Below, one piece after another: positions 10,451 through 23,191 of a stretch of DNA of 64,000 nucleotides. Within the stretch, counting starts at the first letter, position 1; every line of letters begins with the position of its first letter. The notes beneath the pieces are model-generated. The model did not search any database, was not told the DNA's origin, and saw nothing but the letters and a program-made list of their open reading frames with translations. Source of the stretch: an uncultured Pirellulaceae bacterium (GTDB lineage: Bacteria; Planctomycetota; Planctomycetia; Pirellulales; Pirellulaceae); assembly GCA_938083195.1 (NCBI GenBank), contig CALKCK010000016.1, positions 1 to 64,000 on the forward strand. Direction: 5' to 3'. Position numbers and translations under genes: made by a program.

Positions 10451-11455
10451 TTGCATCCCGCTGAAATCGTCCCCATAATGATTTTTTGGGTTATCGATTT
10501 AATGGCGACCGACATGGACTTAGGCCAACTCCGGTATTTTAATAAAATTGTCGAACACCGCAGTTTTACGCGCGCTGCCAAAGACTGCTCAGTATCCCAA
10601 CCCGCGCTTAGTCAACAAATTGCCAAACTTGAAAAAGAACTTGGGCAACCACTGTTTGAAAGACAGGGCCGTACCATTCGGATGACGCCGGCGGGCCAGG
10701 TCCTTCAAAATCACGCCCAAAAAATTCTCCAACTTGTTGAAGATGCCAAGCGACAAATAACCGACGACGGCCAATCTGGACAAATCTGCATTTCAGCCAC
10801 GCCAACCATCGCACCGTATTTTTTCCCAGAGCTTCTCAATGGGGTGACGTCTCAATTCCCCAAAGCAGATTTTTCGCTGGTTGAAACTAATTCCGATTCA
10901 TTAATTCAACTCTGTTTGAAAGGCGACTTGGATGTGGGGGTGCTCGCCATCTCTCCCCTGGTGAAACAATCTGCAAACTATCTCTCATTCGAAACACTCC
11001 TCGAGGAAGAACTTTTGCTGGCGATTCCCGCCCAACATCCCCTTTGTAGAAAATCAAGAATTCATTTGAAAGATTTAGCCCTAGACAACTTCCTCATGTT
11101 GCCGGCCAATCACAGCTTAACTTCGACGCTGGATAACTTTTTCCACCGCAAAAAATTCCACCCCGGATCCATCACCCGCGTCCAGCAACTCGCCACACTG
11201 CAATCCATGATCACCTCAGGTTACGGTGTTTCCCTGGTTCCAAAAATGGCTGCCAGGGATGATTCTAATAAAATCGTGTATCGTTCCCTTAGTGGCGATC
11301 AACCTCGTCGAGAAATAGCTTTGTGCTGGAATTCAAAACGCTACCAAAGTGAATTACTATCCAATTTCCTTAAGGCTCTCATCGAGTTTGCAGGAAATCA
11401 ATTCAGCTCTGCCGACACAGCGCCCGTTGAGCCGCTGGTGAATGCCAAAGTCTAG
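10451..11455 (+). CDS. LysR family transcriptional regulator (likely start near 10514)
   Basis: MDLGQLRYFNKIVEHRSFTRAAKDCSVSQPALSQQIAKLEKELGQPLFERQGRTIRMTPAG is a LysR wHTH domain, followed by a substrate-binding-type domain. Confidence 0.95.
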   Translation: MHPAEIVPIMIFWVIDLMATDMDLGQLRYFNKIVEHRSFTRAAKDCSVSQPALSQQIAKLEKELGQPLFERQGRTIRMTPAGQVLQNHAQKILQLVEDAKRQITDDGQSGQICISATPTIAPYFFPELLNGVTSQFPKADFSLVETNSDSLIQLCLKGDLDVGVLAISPLVKQSANYLSFETLLEEELLLAIPAQHPLCRKSRIHLKDLALDNFLMLPANHSLTSTLDNFFHRKKFHPGSITRVQQLATLQSMITSGYGVSLVPKMAARDDSNKIVYRSLSGDQPRREIALCWNSKRYQSELLSNFLKALIEFAGNQFSSADTAPVEPLVNAKV

Positions 11456-11514
11456 ACCACCACGATCTGATTCTTGATTCCCCAAACGACCCGAGTTCCA
11501 AAGACAACTCAGAA

Positions 11515-13194
11515 TTAGTCGTCGGAGATTAGAAAGTTAGCTTGCGTTTGAATTTGGGAAATTGGCACGTCGATATCCACAACAATGCCGCTTCGATCAA
11601 TCAACATCGCTCGCGGAAGTACATCTGTGGGGCATTGCTCCCAAACTCGATTTGCGCCCTTTTTCTGAATGTCCCCATTCCCAAAAATTACTCCAGAGGC
11701 CGCAGACAGGTCTGCCAGCAATTCGATGTCTAACTTTTCATCAACTGAAATTGCCAGCAATTTACCTCCACGTCGCCGCCACGATTTCGTATTTTCACAA
11801 GTTTGAAGTAGGCCCCTGATAGAATCCTTATCTTCTTGCGACCACAGTAACAGAATGACAACACGACCGGTCAAACTCGCAAGATCAACCGGATTTTGAT
11901 TGTAATGAACTTGATCCAAATCAATTTTTACATTGACCAAATTCAATCGAGTCAGCCCATCCTGACCCAAGCGGATGGGGTTCTTCGAAAACAGTTCGCC
12001 CTCCGCCCCGGTTAACCGTTGATTCACTTCAGACAGAGACCGATAGATTGCCGCTGCGGCTTCATAGTACGCCTGCTGCTCGAGCCAACGAGCAACTTGA
12101 TCGACATCTTCAATCACCCATGAGTTACATCGATCGTCCTGCAACAACTGCTGCGACAATCGAACGAGATTTCCATTTCCTTCAACACCATTAATCCAGC
12201 GATTATTGAAAGCCTCCTGATAACCTGAAACTGAGATCATCAAATTTCCTTGAAGGAGATTTAGCATTTTTCTGATCGATTTTGTATTGAGATCTCGCGT
12301 CTGTTCATCGAGGTGTCCGACAATTAAAACTGCGTCGTCAATTTCCTTTTCAATATAATAATTAAGAACTTGTTGAATCGTCGCAATCACGAAAGGGTCA
12401 TCGGGAAACTTGCGTATCAAATTCATCATGGTTTCACAAACGACTTCTACACTGCTCGATTGCCCAACCTTTAGCCTCTCGAAAGCAAGCTGTTTAAACT
12501 GTGCTAAACTGGCGACTCGCGCAATTCGCGGATTGGAATCAATTAGAAAAGTACTAGCGAAAACTTTTAGATCTTCAGTCGCATCCGGACCACTCAAATC
12601 TTTGGAAAACCCCAGGCCATAAATAACGGTCAACGCTCCGATCTTCGCCTCGATTGCAAACTCCCGATTTTTCTCGGTGAGTTTCCTTGTCAACAACTCA
12701 TCTGCCACCGCGATTTTTTGACGACATTTCTTTTCAATCTCAAATTTAGAAGGGGCTTGGATATCTGCCCGACCCAGTTCGACCAGCATCGCGCTCAGGT
12801 CTTCGATTGAACTCAATTCCACCACACGGCCAAATCGATCAGTTTTCAGAGGGGAGGCCGGGGCGGTAGGTGCGACAGAAGGTTTGGTCACCATCTCTTG
12901 CGTCCCCGAGGGGAACAATTGACTCAAAACCAACAAACCCAAAAGAATAGTGGTCACGACACCAAAAACAAAAGAGGGAAGGTAAACGCCTGCCTCAGCT
13001 ACGGTTTTTTCATCAGAAAAACCTGCATTGCTCTTCTTAGAGCGACCTTCTCGCGTGCCCCATTTCATTCTGATTCCCAAGCCATCTCGATATTGACCCT
13101 CAAGTCGAACCCAACAAACCCTCACACCGTCGGCGCGAGGTTGATCTTTAGCGACCTTTGCGTTCAGTATGCTTAAAACGCAGGGAACATTCAA
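11515..13194 (-). CDS. Membrane-anchored protein with C-terminal thioredoxin-like domain lacking CXXC (start may be 13071)
   Basis: TM segment YLPSFVFGVVTTILLGLLVLSQLF; C-terminal LASLTGRVVILLLWSQEDKDSIRGLLQTCENTKSWRRRGGKLLAISVDE resembles TlpA-like folds. Confidence 0.55.
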   Translation of the reverse strand: MNVPCVLSILNAKVAKDQPRADGVRVCWVRLEGQYRDGLGIRMKWGTREGRSKKSNAGFSDEKTVAEAGVYLPSFVFGVVTTILLGLLVLSQLFPSGTQEMVTKPSVAPTAPASPLKTDRFGRVVELSSIEDLSAMLVELGRADIQAPSKFEIEKKCRQKIAVADELLTRKLTEKNREFAIEAKIGALTVIYGLGFSKDLSGPDATEDLKVFASTFLIDSNPRIARVASLAQFKQLAFERLKVGQSSSVEVVCETMMNLIRKFPDDPFVIATIQQVLNYYIEKEIDDAVLIVGHLDEQTRDLNTKSIRKMLNLLQGNLMISVSGYQEAFNNRWINGVEGNGNLVRLSQQLLQDDRCNSWVIEDVDQVARWLEQQAYYEAAAAIYRSLSEVNQRLTGAEGELFSKNPIRLGQDGLTRLNLVNVKIDLDQVHYNQNPVDLASLTGRVVILLLWSQEDKDSIRGLLQTCENTKSWRRRGGKLLAISVDEKLDIELLADLSAASGVIFGNGDIQKKGANRVWEQCPTDVLPRAMLIDRSGIVVDIDVPISQIQTQANFLISDD

Positions 13195-13228
13195 TCAAAA
13201 TCGAAAGGCGGATTCAACGTCCATTCAC

Positions 13229-13267
13229 CGAAGACGACGCAAAAACACTTGTTTTGCGTTGTCTTCG
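13229..13267. terminator. Strong hairpin, possibly a terminator of the DUF1844 transcript
   Basis: CGAAGACGACGCAAAA-acacttg-TTTTGCGTTGTCTTCG: 16-bp stem with one G-U, in the gap between two minus-strand genes. Confidence 0.6.
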
Positions 13268-13306
13268 TCGCAAATGGATTTATTCCAATCAACAGAATCG
13301 ACTGGA

Positions 13307-13747
13307 TCAGGGCAATTCAATGGAAGATTTCGGAGCCGCTTCGCCATCGGTGCCCGCTGAGGCTTGTTCCGATGAAACGAAAATCATCCGCAATTGATGC
13401 AGGCCATCACGCAAATGATTCGCTTCTTCCTCAGTGAGATTGCCCTGCGTTTTTTCCTGAAGCATTCCCAAAAGATCAATGAAATGCTTCGCCATTGGAA
13501 GATTAACACTCGGTTGCCCGGTCATTGGATCCGGAATCAAGCCCATCGCCGCCATCGCTTGGGTTGCCAAGGTGGACATCAACACCATGAATGAAGCTGG
13601 AGGCAAGGCATGCTCTTCCGCTTCACCTTCAGATTCAGGCTCGCTACCAGAATCCTTCAATTCCTCTTTTTCTCGCTCAACTTGCGACTTCCAATCATCA
13701 TCGACAATGATTTTGGGCTCTTCACCCGAACCGGTTTCTTCCGACAT
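13307..13747 (-). CDS. DUF1844 domain-containing protein
   Basis: LPPASFMVLMSTLATQAMAAMGLIPDPMTGQPSVNLPMAKHFIDLLGMLQEKTQGNLTEEE matches the family as remembered. Confidence 0.85.
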   Translation of the reverse strand: MSEETGSGEEPKIIVDDDWKSQVEREKEELKDSGSEPESEGEAEEHALPPASFMVLMSTLATQAMAAMGLIPDPMTGQPSVNLPMAKHFIDLLGMLQEKTQGNLTEEEANHLRDGLHQLRMIFVSSEQASAGTDGEAAPKSSIELP

Positions 13748-13798
13748 CGATGGTTCCTTTGATTTAATTCAGAATTAATGTTTTGTTTAAAAACGCGT

Positions 13799-15562
<1,764 letters not shown>

Positions 15563-15567
15563 CTATC

Positions 15568-16320
15568 TTAGCAATTGGAATGCCGTCTGACAAACGACTG
15601 GTAATCCTCGAGCGTATCGATTCCCGCAATCGGATGATCTATTACCCCCACCAGTATTTTATGACCGTTCGACAAAATCCGCAGTTGTTCGAGTGACTCC
15701 GCCTTTTCGATCGACGTCGGTGATAATTTGGGAATCTTCTGCAAAAATCCCCGGCGATAACAATAAAGCCCCACATGCTGGAAAAACAAAGCCGGCTCCG
15801 AAGTTAAATAGCCATCGCTCCATTCCCTCGGATGCGGGATAACACTGCGGCTAAAGTAGATCGCATGCATTTGATGATCAAAAACGACTTTGACACAATT
15901 GGGATCCTCAAGCGTTTCCCGACTTCGAATGGGGGTCGCTAAGGTAGCCATTGGAATCTCAGGATTTCGATCTAGCAGTTGAATTGCTTGGTCGATTGCG
16001 GCAGCTGCAATCTCCGGCTCGTCTCCCTGAACATTGACAATCACGTCGAAATCAGGGAGTGATGCAGCCACCTCGGCTACGCGGTCGGTTCCGCAAACAT
16101 GACTGGGGTTGGTTAAAATCACCTCGCCGCCAAATTGATTCACCTCATCGACAATCTCAAGATCATCGGCAGCAACGATAACTCGTTCCGCCAAAGTGCT
16201 CTTGGCAGCCGATTCATAGGTGTGCTGCAAAACCGTTTTCCCGGTCTCCTTGAGCAATAATTTGCGTGATAATCGGGTAGAGGCCAATCTTGCCGGAATG
16301 ACAATTGCAGACTTCGCCAT
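15568..16320 (-). CDS. kdsB: 3-deoxy-manno-octulosonate cytidylyltransferase
   Basis: IVIPARLASTRLSRKLL, HVCGTDRVAEVA, VNVQGDEPEI, GLYCYRRGFL; AAGGAG just upstream of the ATG. Confidence 0.95.
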   Translation of the reverse strand: MAKSAIVIPARLASTRLSRKLLLKETGKTVLQHTYESAAKSTLAERVIVAADDLEIVDEVNQFGGEVILTNPSHVCGTDRVAEVAASLPDFDVIVNVQGDEPEIAAAAIDQAIQLLDRNPEIPMATLATPIRSRETLEDPNCVKVVFDHQMHAIYFSRSVIPHPREWSDGYLTSEPALFFQHVGLYCYRRGFLQKIPKLSPTSIEKAESLEQLRILSNGHKILVGVIDHPIAGIDTLEDYQSFVRRHSNC

Positions 16321-16815
16321 TAAATATCTCCTTGTCGGTGTGCCCCGATGTTAACTCTCTCAGATCAGATTACCACTCCCGACTGCCAAGCCGTTTTGAG
16401 CCGCAGCCAATCCCTTTGAACGAAAAAGCAACCTCAACCCTATTTTCGGGCTTGCGGTTTCGATTCGCCGAACCGGTGATCGAAAGCCTGCTCCACCTTA
16501 AAGGAATTCAGATTTTTACCTCGCAATTCGTTCAATTCGTAAGGTTTAGACCCAAAATCACTTCTGTTCCAGAGAGATATTTTGAGCGTTAACAATCCAG
16601 TTGCAAATCAGTTAAAATAGGGCGAGCAATTCATTGCAAACCACCTAGATTGGATATTTACTCAAAAACGTTCAATACCGTCATTTAGCCCGAGTCTATC
16701 TACAGATATACTTGGGGTTGAGTCGATCAAACTCGGAATCCTCGGATATTTGATCGAAAGCATAACCTTCAGCCAAGGCCATGAAAATCGCATCGGCCGC
16801 GCGTGAACCGAAAAC

Positions 16816-17550
16816 ATGAATCGTATTCAAACGCTGTATAAGAGTATTATCGGCAAGAAAGTCATCGCGGCCGTCACTGGCCTGATCCTTTTTGGCTTCT
16901 TGCTAGGACACGTCGCAGGAAATTTAAAGGTCTTTACCGGTAAAAATGCGGAAGGCATCCCCCATATTGATGAGTACGGACAATTCCTCAAAGTTGCCGG
17001 GGAACCCCTGTTGCCTGCTGGAGCTTTGCTTTGGGGTGCCCGCCTAGTCCTTTTGACCTCTGTGATTTTACACATTACGGTCGTCGTCCAACTTGCAATG
17101 CTCAGTGCCGAAGCTCGTCCGGTTTCTTATGTTAAAAGTAAAAAGAAGGCGGCGTCGCTCCCAGCATTGTGGATGATGTTTTCTGGTTCTCTGATCGCCG
17201 GTTTCATCGTGTTCCACATCCTGCATTTTACCACAGGAACCATTCAACTTGGGGCATTCGAACACGGCTACGTTTACAACAATCTAAGAAGTTCATTCTC
17301 CAATCCGTTTGTCGCCGGCGGCTACATTTTTGTAATGCTCGTCATTGGAGTTCACTTGAACCACGGTGTTTGGAGCATGTTCCAAACGCTTGGCATCGAC
17401 AATCCAGACCGCAACCAATTCCTTCGAACCGCGTCGACGGCCGTGACCATGGCAATCATCCTCGGCTTCATTGCGGTACCCGCTTCATTCTTGTTTGGAC
17501 TGATGCCGGAGGCAGCGAATTACGCCCACGAGTTGTTGACCGGCCACTAA
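16816..17550 (+). CDS. sdhC: Succinate dehydrogenase cytochrome b subunit
   Basis: Five-TM SdhC/FrdC b558-type protein (HLNHGVWSMFQTLGI), directly upstream of sdhA and sdhB. Confidence 0.9.
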   Translation: MNRIQTLYKSIIGKKVIAAVTGLILFGFLLGHVAGNLKVFTGKNAEGIPHIDEYGQFLKVAGEPLLPAGALLWGARLVLLTSVILHITVVVQLAMLSAEARPVSYVKSKKKAASLPALWMMFSGSLIAGFIVFHILHFTTGTIQLGAFEHGYVYNNLRSSFSNPFVAGGYIFVMLVIGVHLNHGVWSMFQTLGIDNPDRNQFLRTASTAVTMAIILGFIAVPASFLFGLMPEAANYAHELLTGH

Positions 17551-17625
17551 GTCCGCCATTCAAGTGTTTCGATACGCGTTCCCAAAACCGACACCGAATC
17601 AAACCGTTTTTAAAAGTTAAATAAT

Positions 17626-19548
17626 ATGCTGACGCTCGACTCAAAAATTCCGGTCGCCCCGATCGAAGATGCCTGGACTTTTCATAAAAACAACAACCTT
17701 AGATTGGTTGGTCCAAAGAACCGCCCCAAATACAAAGTCATCGTGGTTGGAAGCGGCCTCGCGGGTGCGTCTGCGGCGGCGTCGATGGGAGCCATGGGCT
17801 ACAATGTAGAATGTTTCTGTTTCCAGGATTCTCCTCGTCGCGCCCACAGTATCGCGGCCCAAGGTGGTATCAACGCATCGAAAAATTATCGCAACGACGG
17901 TGATTCGACTTGGCGTTTGTTTTACGACACGCAGAAAGGTGGCGACTACCGAGCCCGTGAGAAGAACGTCTACCGCTTGGCTGAGCTAAGCACCTCCATC
18001 ATTGACCAAGCAGTTTCTCAGGGCGTTCCCTTTGCACGGGAATACGGCGGAAAACTTGCCAACCGCTCCTTCGGTGGCGTGCTCGTAGAGCGAACCTTTT
18101 ATTGCCGAGGCGAAACGGGACAACAATTGCTGCTCGGTGCTTACTCGGCGTTGGAAGAGCAAATTGCGGCAAAAAAAGTAAAGATGCACACCCGCCATGA
18201 GATGCTCGACCTCGTCGTTGTCGACGGCCGCTCACGCGGGATCGTGGTTCGTAATTTGGAGACCGGCGAGATCACTTCTCATGCCGCCGATGCGGTTGTC
18301 CTCGCCACTGGTGGCTATGGAAACGTCTTCTATCTCTCCACCAATGCCAAAGGCTGCAACGTCACCGCGAACTTCCGGGCCTACCGCAAGGGTGCTGGCT
18401 TCGCCAACCCTTGCTTTACCCAAATCCATCCGACCTCCATCCCTGCCTCCGGCGACTATCAGTCAAAGCTCACCCTGATGAGCGAATCGCTTCGCAATGA
18501 CGGGCGAATCTGGGTACCGCGTGATGCCGACGAAAAACGGGATCCAAGAAATATCCCCGAAGAAGACAGATACTACTACTTGGAAGAACGCTACCCTCGC
18601 TTTGGAAATCTCGTTCCTCGCGACGTGGCTGCTCGAAACGCCAAAGATGTTTGCGACCAAGGACTAGGTGTCGGACCAACTGGTTACGGCGTCTATCTCG
18701 ATTTCGCAGCGGCGATTGAAGAAAAAGGCATCGATGCCGTCAAATCGAAATACGCCAACCTATTTGAGATGTATCAGCGAATTACCGATGATGACCCGGT
18801 CGAGACTCCAATGAGAATTTATCCGGCGGTACATTATACGATGGGAGGGCTCTGGGTCGATTACAATCTTATGACCAACGTTCCCGGTTTGTATGCGATC
18901 GGCGAATCGAATTTCGCAGACCACGGTGCCAATCGCTTGGGAGCCAGCTCGCTCATGCAGTGCCTCGCCGACGGCTACTTCATCATTCCCGTAACAATCG
19001 GTGACTTCCTCAGCCGTCACGAGTCCGGGGAAATCACGACAGACCACCCAGCATTCAAAGAGACAGAAGCGGCAGTCAAAGACCGCGTTAATAAGCTATT
19101 GGCAGTTAAAGGGACGCGGACCGCACAGTCCTTCCATAGAGAGCTTGGAAAGATCATGTGGGAACACTGTGGTATTTCGAGAAACAGAGAGTCACTTGAA
19201 GAAGGGCTCAGGAAGATCCCAGCACTCCGCGAGGAATTCTGGCGAGACTTGAAACTGCCAGGAAATCCAAAAGAACTCAACCAATCGCTCGAGCATGCCG
19301 GACGTGTTCTCGACTTCCTCGATTTTGGGGAATTAATGTGTCGCGATGCGTTGTTGCGAGATGAGTCATGTGGTTGCCATTTTCGGGAGGAACATCAAAC
19401 TCCCGAAGGTGAAGCCGAACGAAACGATGAAGACTACGCTTTCGTCTCTGTATTTGAATACAAAGGCGAGGGAACTGAACCCGAGTTGAACAAGGAAGCA
19501 CTGTCCTTCGACGCCTTGCCGTTGGCAGCCAGGAATTACAAAACATGA
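17626..19548 (+). CDS. sdhA: Succinate dehydrogenase flavoprotein subunit
   Basis: FAD-binding [55 protein letters not shown]. Confidence 0.97.
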   Translation: MLTLDSKIPVAPIEDAWTFHKNNNLRLVGPKNRPKYKVIVVGSGLAGASAAASMGAMGYNVECFCFQDSPRRAHSIAAQGGINASKNYRNDGDSTWRLFYDTQKGGDYRAREKNVYRLAELSTSIIDQAVSQGVPFAREYGGKLANRSFGGVLVERTFYCRGETGQQLLLGAYSALEEQIAAKKVKMHTRHEMLDLVVVDGRSRGIVVRNLETGEITSHAADAVVLATGGYGNVFYLSTNAKGCNVTANFRAYRKGAGFANPCFTQIHPTSIPASGDYQSKLTLMSESLRNDGRIWVPRDADEKRDPRNIPEEDRYYYLEERYPRFGNLVPRDVAARNAKDVCDQGLGVGPTGYGVYLDFAAAIEEKGIDAVKSKYANLFEMYQRITDDDPVETPMRIYPAVHYTMGGLWVDYNLMTNVPGLYAIGESNFADHGANRLGASSLMQCLADGYFIIPVTIGDFLSRHESGEITTDHPAFKETEAAVKDRVNKLLAVKGTRTAQSFHRELGKIMWEHCGISRNRESLEEGLRKIPALREEFWRDLKLPGNPKELNQSLEHAGRVLDFLDFGELMCRDALLRDESCGCHFREEHQTPEGEAERNDEDYAFVSVFEYKGEGTEPELNKEALSFDALPLAARNYKT

Positions 19549-20321
19549 GAATTAAACTACACGTTTGGCGCCAATCTTCTCGCTCCGACAAAGGGCATAT
19601 GGAAACATATGAACTCGACAATGTTGTCGCAGAGATGTCATTCCTTGAGATGATGGACACGCTCAATGAGAAATTAACCGTTGAAGGAAAAGAACCGGTC
19701 GCTTTTGATCACGATTGCCGTGAGGGCGTTTGCGGCATGTGTTCGATGGTGATCAATGGCGAGGCGCACGGCCCGAAATCGAAGACGACGACCTGCCAAC
19801 TTTACATGCGTCACTTTGACGACGGTGCTGAGATTTTCATCGAACCCTGGAGAGCCAGCGCGTTCCCAGTCGTACGAGATCTCGTCGTTGACCGTTCTGC
19901 ATTCGATCGCATCATTCAAGCGGGCGGTTACGTCAGTAATCACTCAGGCCCCAAGCCTGACCCTAACTCAATTCCAATCGAACCCAGCGTCGCTGAGACA
20001 GCGCTTGATGCGGCGACTTGCATTGGGTGTGGTGCTTGCGTTGCCGCCTGTCCCAACGGCTCTGCGATGCTCTTTACCTCCGCGAAAGCCTCTCACCTTG
20101 GGATGTTGCCACAGGGGCAACCCGAGCGATTCGATCGAGCCAAATCGATGGTTTCACAAATGGAATCAGAAGGTTTTGGTTCTTGTAGAAACTATGCTGA
20201 ATGCGAAGCCCAGTGCCCGAAGGGAATCAGTATCGCCTTCATTGGAAGACTCAATTCAGATTTCCTGAAAGCCTCGCTAGTCGAACCGATCGACCGTCGC
20301 GGCGACATGAAAGCTCAATAA
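19545..20321 (+). CDS. sdhB: Succinate dehydrogenase iron-sulfur subunit
   Basis: [48 protein letters not shown]; overlaps the sdhA stop by 4 nt. Confidence 0.97.
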   Translation: MRIKLHVWRQSSRSDKGHMETYELDNVVAEMSFLEMMDTLNEKLTVEGKEPVAFDHDCREGVCGMCSMVINGEAHGPKSKTTTCQLYMRHFDDGAEIFIEPWRASAFPVVRDLVVDRSAFDRIIQAGGYVSNHSGPKPDPNSIPIEPSVAETALDAATCIGCGACVAACPNGSAMLFTSAKASHLGMLPQGQPERFDRAKSMVSQMESEGFGSCRNYAECEAQCPKGISIAFIGRLNSDFLKASLVEPIDRRGDMKAQ

Positions 20322-20366
20322 GACAATTTGGAGATGCAGCTGTCATCCCAGAAAATCTAACCAAAC

Positions 20367-20394
20367 CCAACCGCTTAACCGGTTGGTTTTTTTT
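20367..20394 (+). terminator. Rho-independent terminator of sdhCAB
   Basis: CCAACCG-cttaac-CGGTTGG then T8. Confidence 0.9.
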
Positions 20395-20409
20395 ATGGAC
20401 TAGGCGAGT

Positions 20410-21279
20410 CTACCGCGTATAGCCCAGATGGGCCAAAACCCATTGAGTAAACTCGTAAAGCGATGTCACTTCCCGCTTTTTTGTGGCACCGAAATTAGTT
20501 TCCGAGCCAATCGGCATTCGACGGTTCAACCAAACTGCATCCCACCCTGCCAACCTGGGAGCAACGCAGTCATTTTGAAAATCGTCACCGACCATGAAAA
20601 TTGACAGGTCTTCCTTTGTTTGAGGGTTGATACATTCAATTGCCGACCGGACTTGCTGGAAAAACAAAGGACTTGGCTTTCGAAACCCGACTTGTGATGA
20701 ACAAAATAGATAATCCGCATTGGAAATCGGTACTAGTTCATCCACGATCGAATTCAAGCGAGAATCAAAATTAGAAGCGAGGCCAATTTCAATTCCATGC
20801 AACTGCAACTCCGACCAACAAGCCTCGACATCGGTAAACAAACGCCAGTGTTCTGGTTTTTCGAAATAGCCCCATAGCTCAGCAAACAGTGAATCCGGCG
20901 AATCGAGATCTTCAAAGACATCGAACACCAACTGTTTCCACAACTCGCGTTCGATTTCATCAGTCGATTCAAGCTCGGCAAGCAGCGGCGCTGAATTCTC
21001 TGAATCCGCAAATCGAGTCTGTGCAGATTCACCAACATTGAAAAAGTTTTGCCGCGCAAGAGTGATTCGTTCTTTCAATACCGAGCGATTTAACTTGCTA
21101 CCATGCTTAGCGCCGAGGCGATGATAAATATTTGCGATAGACTCGATCGGTTCAATCACCGTCCCTACTGCATCAAACAATACAATCGCGTGGCAAGGTT
21201 TCACATCAAACTCGCGAAAGTAAAGGGATTCTGGGAATGAAAAATTTCGAAGGATCGATGACCCATGTAGGCCTAACAC
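20410..21279 (-). CDS. HAD family hydrolase
   Basis: IVLFDAVGTVIEP (variant motif I), IGLASNFDSRL, GFRKPSPLFF, FMVGDDFQNDCVAPRLAGWDAVWLNR. Confidence 0.85.
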   Translation of the reverse strand: MLGLHGSSILRNFSFPESLYFREFDVKPCHAIVLFDAVGTVIEPIESIANIYHRLGAKHGSKLNRSVLKERITLARQNFFNVGESAQTRFADSENSAPLLAELESTDEIERELWKQLVFDVFEDLDSPDSLFAELWGYFEKPEHWRLFTDVEACWSELQLHGIEIGLASNFDSRLNSIVDELVPISNADYLFCSSQVGFRKPSPLFFQQVRSAIECINPQTKEDLSIFMVGDDFQNDCVAPRLAGWDAVWLNRRMPIGSETNFGATKKREVTSLYEFTQWVLAHLGYTR

Positions 21280-21289
21280 AAGATCGAAG

Positions 21290-21315
21290 ACTCGCGGCTA
21301 CAACTCGCGGCTACA
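21290..21315. repeat. 13-bp exact tandem duplication (actcgcggctaca x2)
   Basis: Direct reading. Confidence 0.95.
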
Positions 21316-22476
21316 CTAACGGCTCAACGTCTTTTCTGGAGAATACTGTCCGCTTGAATTGGTGCGACGGTTACTTTGGGCTTGGTCTGCCACTTCAATG
21401 GAGAGCGGATGCTCGATCTGCAGGGCATCTGGATGCACACCTCGAACGACCGTCGGAACACCAATACTGCGGATGCTCACCTGTGGAGCAATACGAATGG
21501 AACGATCCTCGGGGGTTACCGCTGTCATTCGCAAAATGCGTAATTCCGTTTGCTCTGGCTGAACCAATGTAGCGACTGAACTTGATCTTTGATCTTGCGT
21601 TACAGGATATTTCTGAAGTCGCTCGCGCCAACTCAGAGAACTTGCCGGCAACCCCTTGGTTGGTTCGACCGATGGAGCCTCTTGATTTTCTCCGACGAAA
21701 GGCAACGAACGAATCGACACGTCGTCGCCAACCTTAAGACTACGATCGCGAGGCCGGATTAAACTTAACGACGCCGGAGATTGCTGGTCAGGTTGTTGAA
21801 AGGCACGCACGTCGGGAATTGCCCGGAGAACAATCATCTCTGTTGAATCTTCGGCAAACGCGTCCAGCTCTAAGGCTGACATCGCATCAGCATCGGCAAG
21901 TAATGCATCAAGCCCTCGAGCAGCCGAGCCCTGATTGGTTGCATACAAACCCTCTAACTCAGCATCGATCGAGCGAAACTCATTCAGCTCTTCCTCGTTC
22001 GCTTGAACTGGTCGCATCCGAAAATTGCTGCCCTTAGACATCCGCGCCTTGCCAATTCGAAACCGCGACTTCAACGAGTTGGTGCGGGACCAATCGGAAA
22101 CCCCAAGTTCGGCCTTCTCTTTCTCGGTAAGCGGCACCATCGCGTCAGGACCGTGAAGGCCCAAGTTATGCTCAGAAAGGTTACGTTTCCATGGCAATTT
22201 CGGCAGGATCTCTTGCAGAGAAGGTCTCGTGCGTTCTGGCGAACCCACTACTGACGAACCATTGTCCTCCAGCTGCCCTTCCACCTTTGCCTGCTCGGTA
22301 ACCTCGGAGGTCTCGACCTGCGAGTCGAAGGCAAAACTGGGAACAAAACTCGAAAGCCCGGAAATCCGCGGGGACTCCCCCGATGTGCAACCGACGACGA
22401 CGGTCAACAACCATCCGAGTCCGACAACGACTACGTGTTGAAATCGCATCTCAGCCTCATCCCATGAAAAACACAA
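21316..22476 (-). CDS. Hypothetical lipoprotein (likely start 22446, MRFQHVVVVGLGWLLTVVVGC)
   Basis: Signal peptide with lipobox-like VVVGC; otherwise unrecognised. Confidence 0.6.
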   Translation of the reverse strand: MCFSWDEAEMRFQHVVVVGLGWLLTVVVGCTSGESPRISGLSSFVPSFAFDSQVETSEVTEQAKVEGQLEDNGSSVVGSPERTRPSLQEILPKLPWKRNLSEHNLGLHGPDAMVPLTEKEKAELGVSDWSRTNSLKSRFRIGKARMSKGSNFRMRPVQANEEELNEFRSIDAELEGLYATNQGSAARGLDALLADADAMSALELDAFAEDSTEMIVLRAIPDVRAFQQPDQQSPASLSLIRPRDRSLKVGDDVSIRSLPFVGENQEAPSVEPTKGLPASSLSWRERLQKYPVTQDQRSSSVATLVQPEQTELRILRMTAVTPEDRSIRIAPQVSIRSIGVPTVVRGVHPDALQIEHPLSIEVADQAQSNRRTNSSGQYSPEKTLSR

Positions 22477-22706
22477 CTCCGATCACCCCACCAACCCTTG
22501 TGGCGGTACTAACCGGCAGATCACTCTATTTCTTCATGAAGATATCGACAGTTACAACCCAAACGGTCGGTCTTTCTGATTACAGAGAAAGACCTTCCTC
22601 AATCCGATTGAGACCGAGGATTCGAACAATCCTTGTGGGCAGGTCGACCGGTACATTTCGTATAACCCACACTCCGTTTAGGCAATCTGGGCCAAGCCTG
22701 AGGGCA

Positions 22707-23057
22707 TTAAATCTCAAGTTGGTCAATTTTTGCCGCAAGGATGAAATCATTTTCGCTGAGACCACCGATTGCATGCGTCCAAATTTCAATGGATACATTT
22801 TTGTATCCGACCAGGTGAAGGTCGGGATGATGTGCCTCCGCCTCAGCGATCACACCGACGCGTTCAAAAAACGCCAGCCCAGAAACAAAATCTTTTACCT
22901 CCCAATCCTTGCAGATCCGCTGGTTCTCATGAGTCAAATACCAACCGGGAAGTTTTTCCAATTGCTCCGTCACAAAGGGTAGGGGACAAGGGTCGACTCC
23001 CCCCTCACAGGGGACGCACTTCCGTACCGTTAGTTGCTCGGAATCTTGAATTTCCAT
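22707..23057 (-). CDS. phhB: 4a-hydroxytetrahydrobiopterin dehydratase (pterin-4a-carbinolamine dehydratase)
   Basis: FVSGLAFFERVGVIAEAEAHHPDLHLVGYKNVSIEIWTHAIGGLSENDFILAAKID. Confidence 0.93.
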   Translation of the reverse strand: MEIQDSEQLTVRKCVPCEGGVDPCPLPFVTEQLEKLPGWYLTHENQRICKDWEVKDFVSGLAFFERVGVIAEAEAHHPDLHLVGYKNVSIEIWTHAIGGLSENDFILAAKIDQLEI

Positions 23058-23082
23058 TGATATGCCTTTGAGAAATAGTGGG

Positions 23083-23112
23083 AATGAAGATAGTGAGAAT
23101 AAAGATAATGAG
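23083..23112. repeat. 15-bp imperfect tandem duplication (aatgaagatagtgag / aataaagataatgag)
   Basis: 13 of 15 identical. Confidence 0.8.
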
Positions 23113-23191
23113 ACTACGAGTTGAGAACCGTGATGAAATGCTGAAAATTCACTGCCAGCGGAGGCAAACCAAAACGAACGTCGCGGTCATT

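Noticed and set aside
10451-11455. OxyR call for the LysR regulator
   Set aside because: The effector domain lacks the paired redox cysteines expected for OxyR and no peroxide-defence gene is adjacent; kept as generic LysR.
22572-22597. Hairpin GGTCTTTCT-gattacag-AGAAAGACC as a terminator
   Set aside because: Stem is real but there is no clear U tract, so function is not supported.
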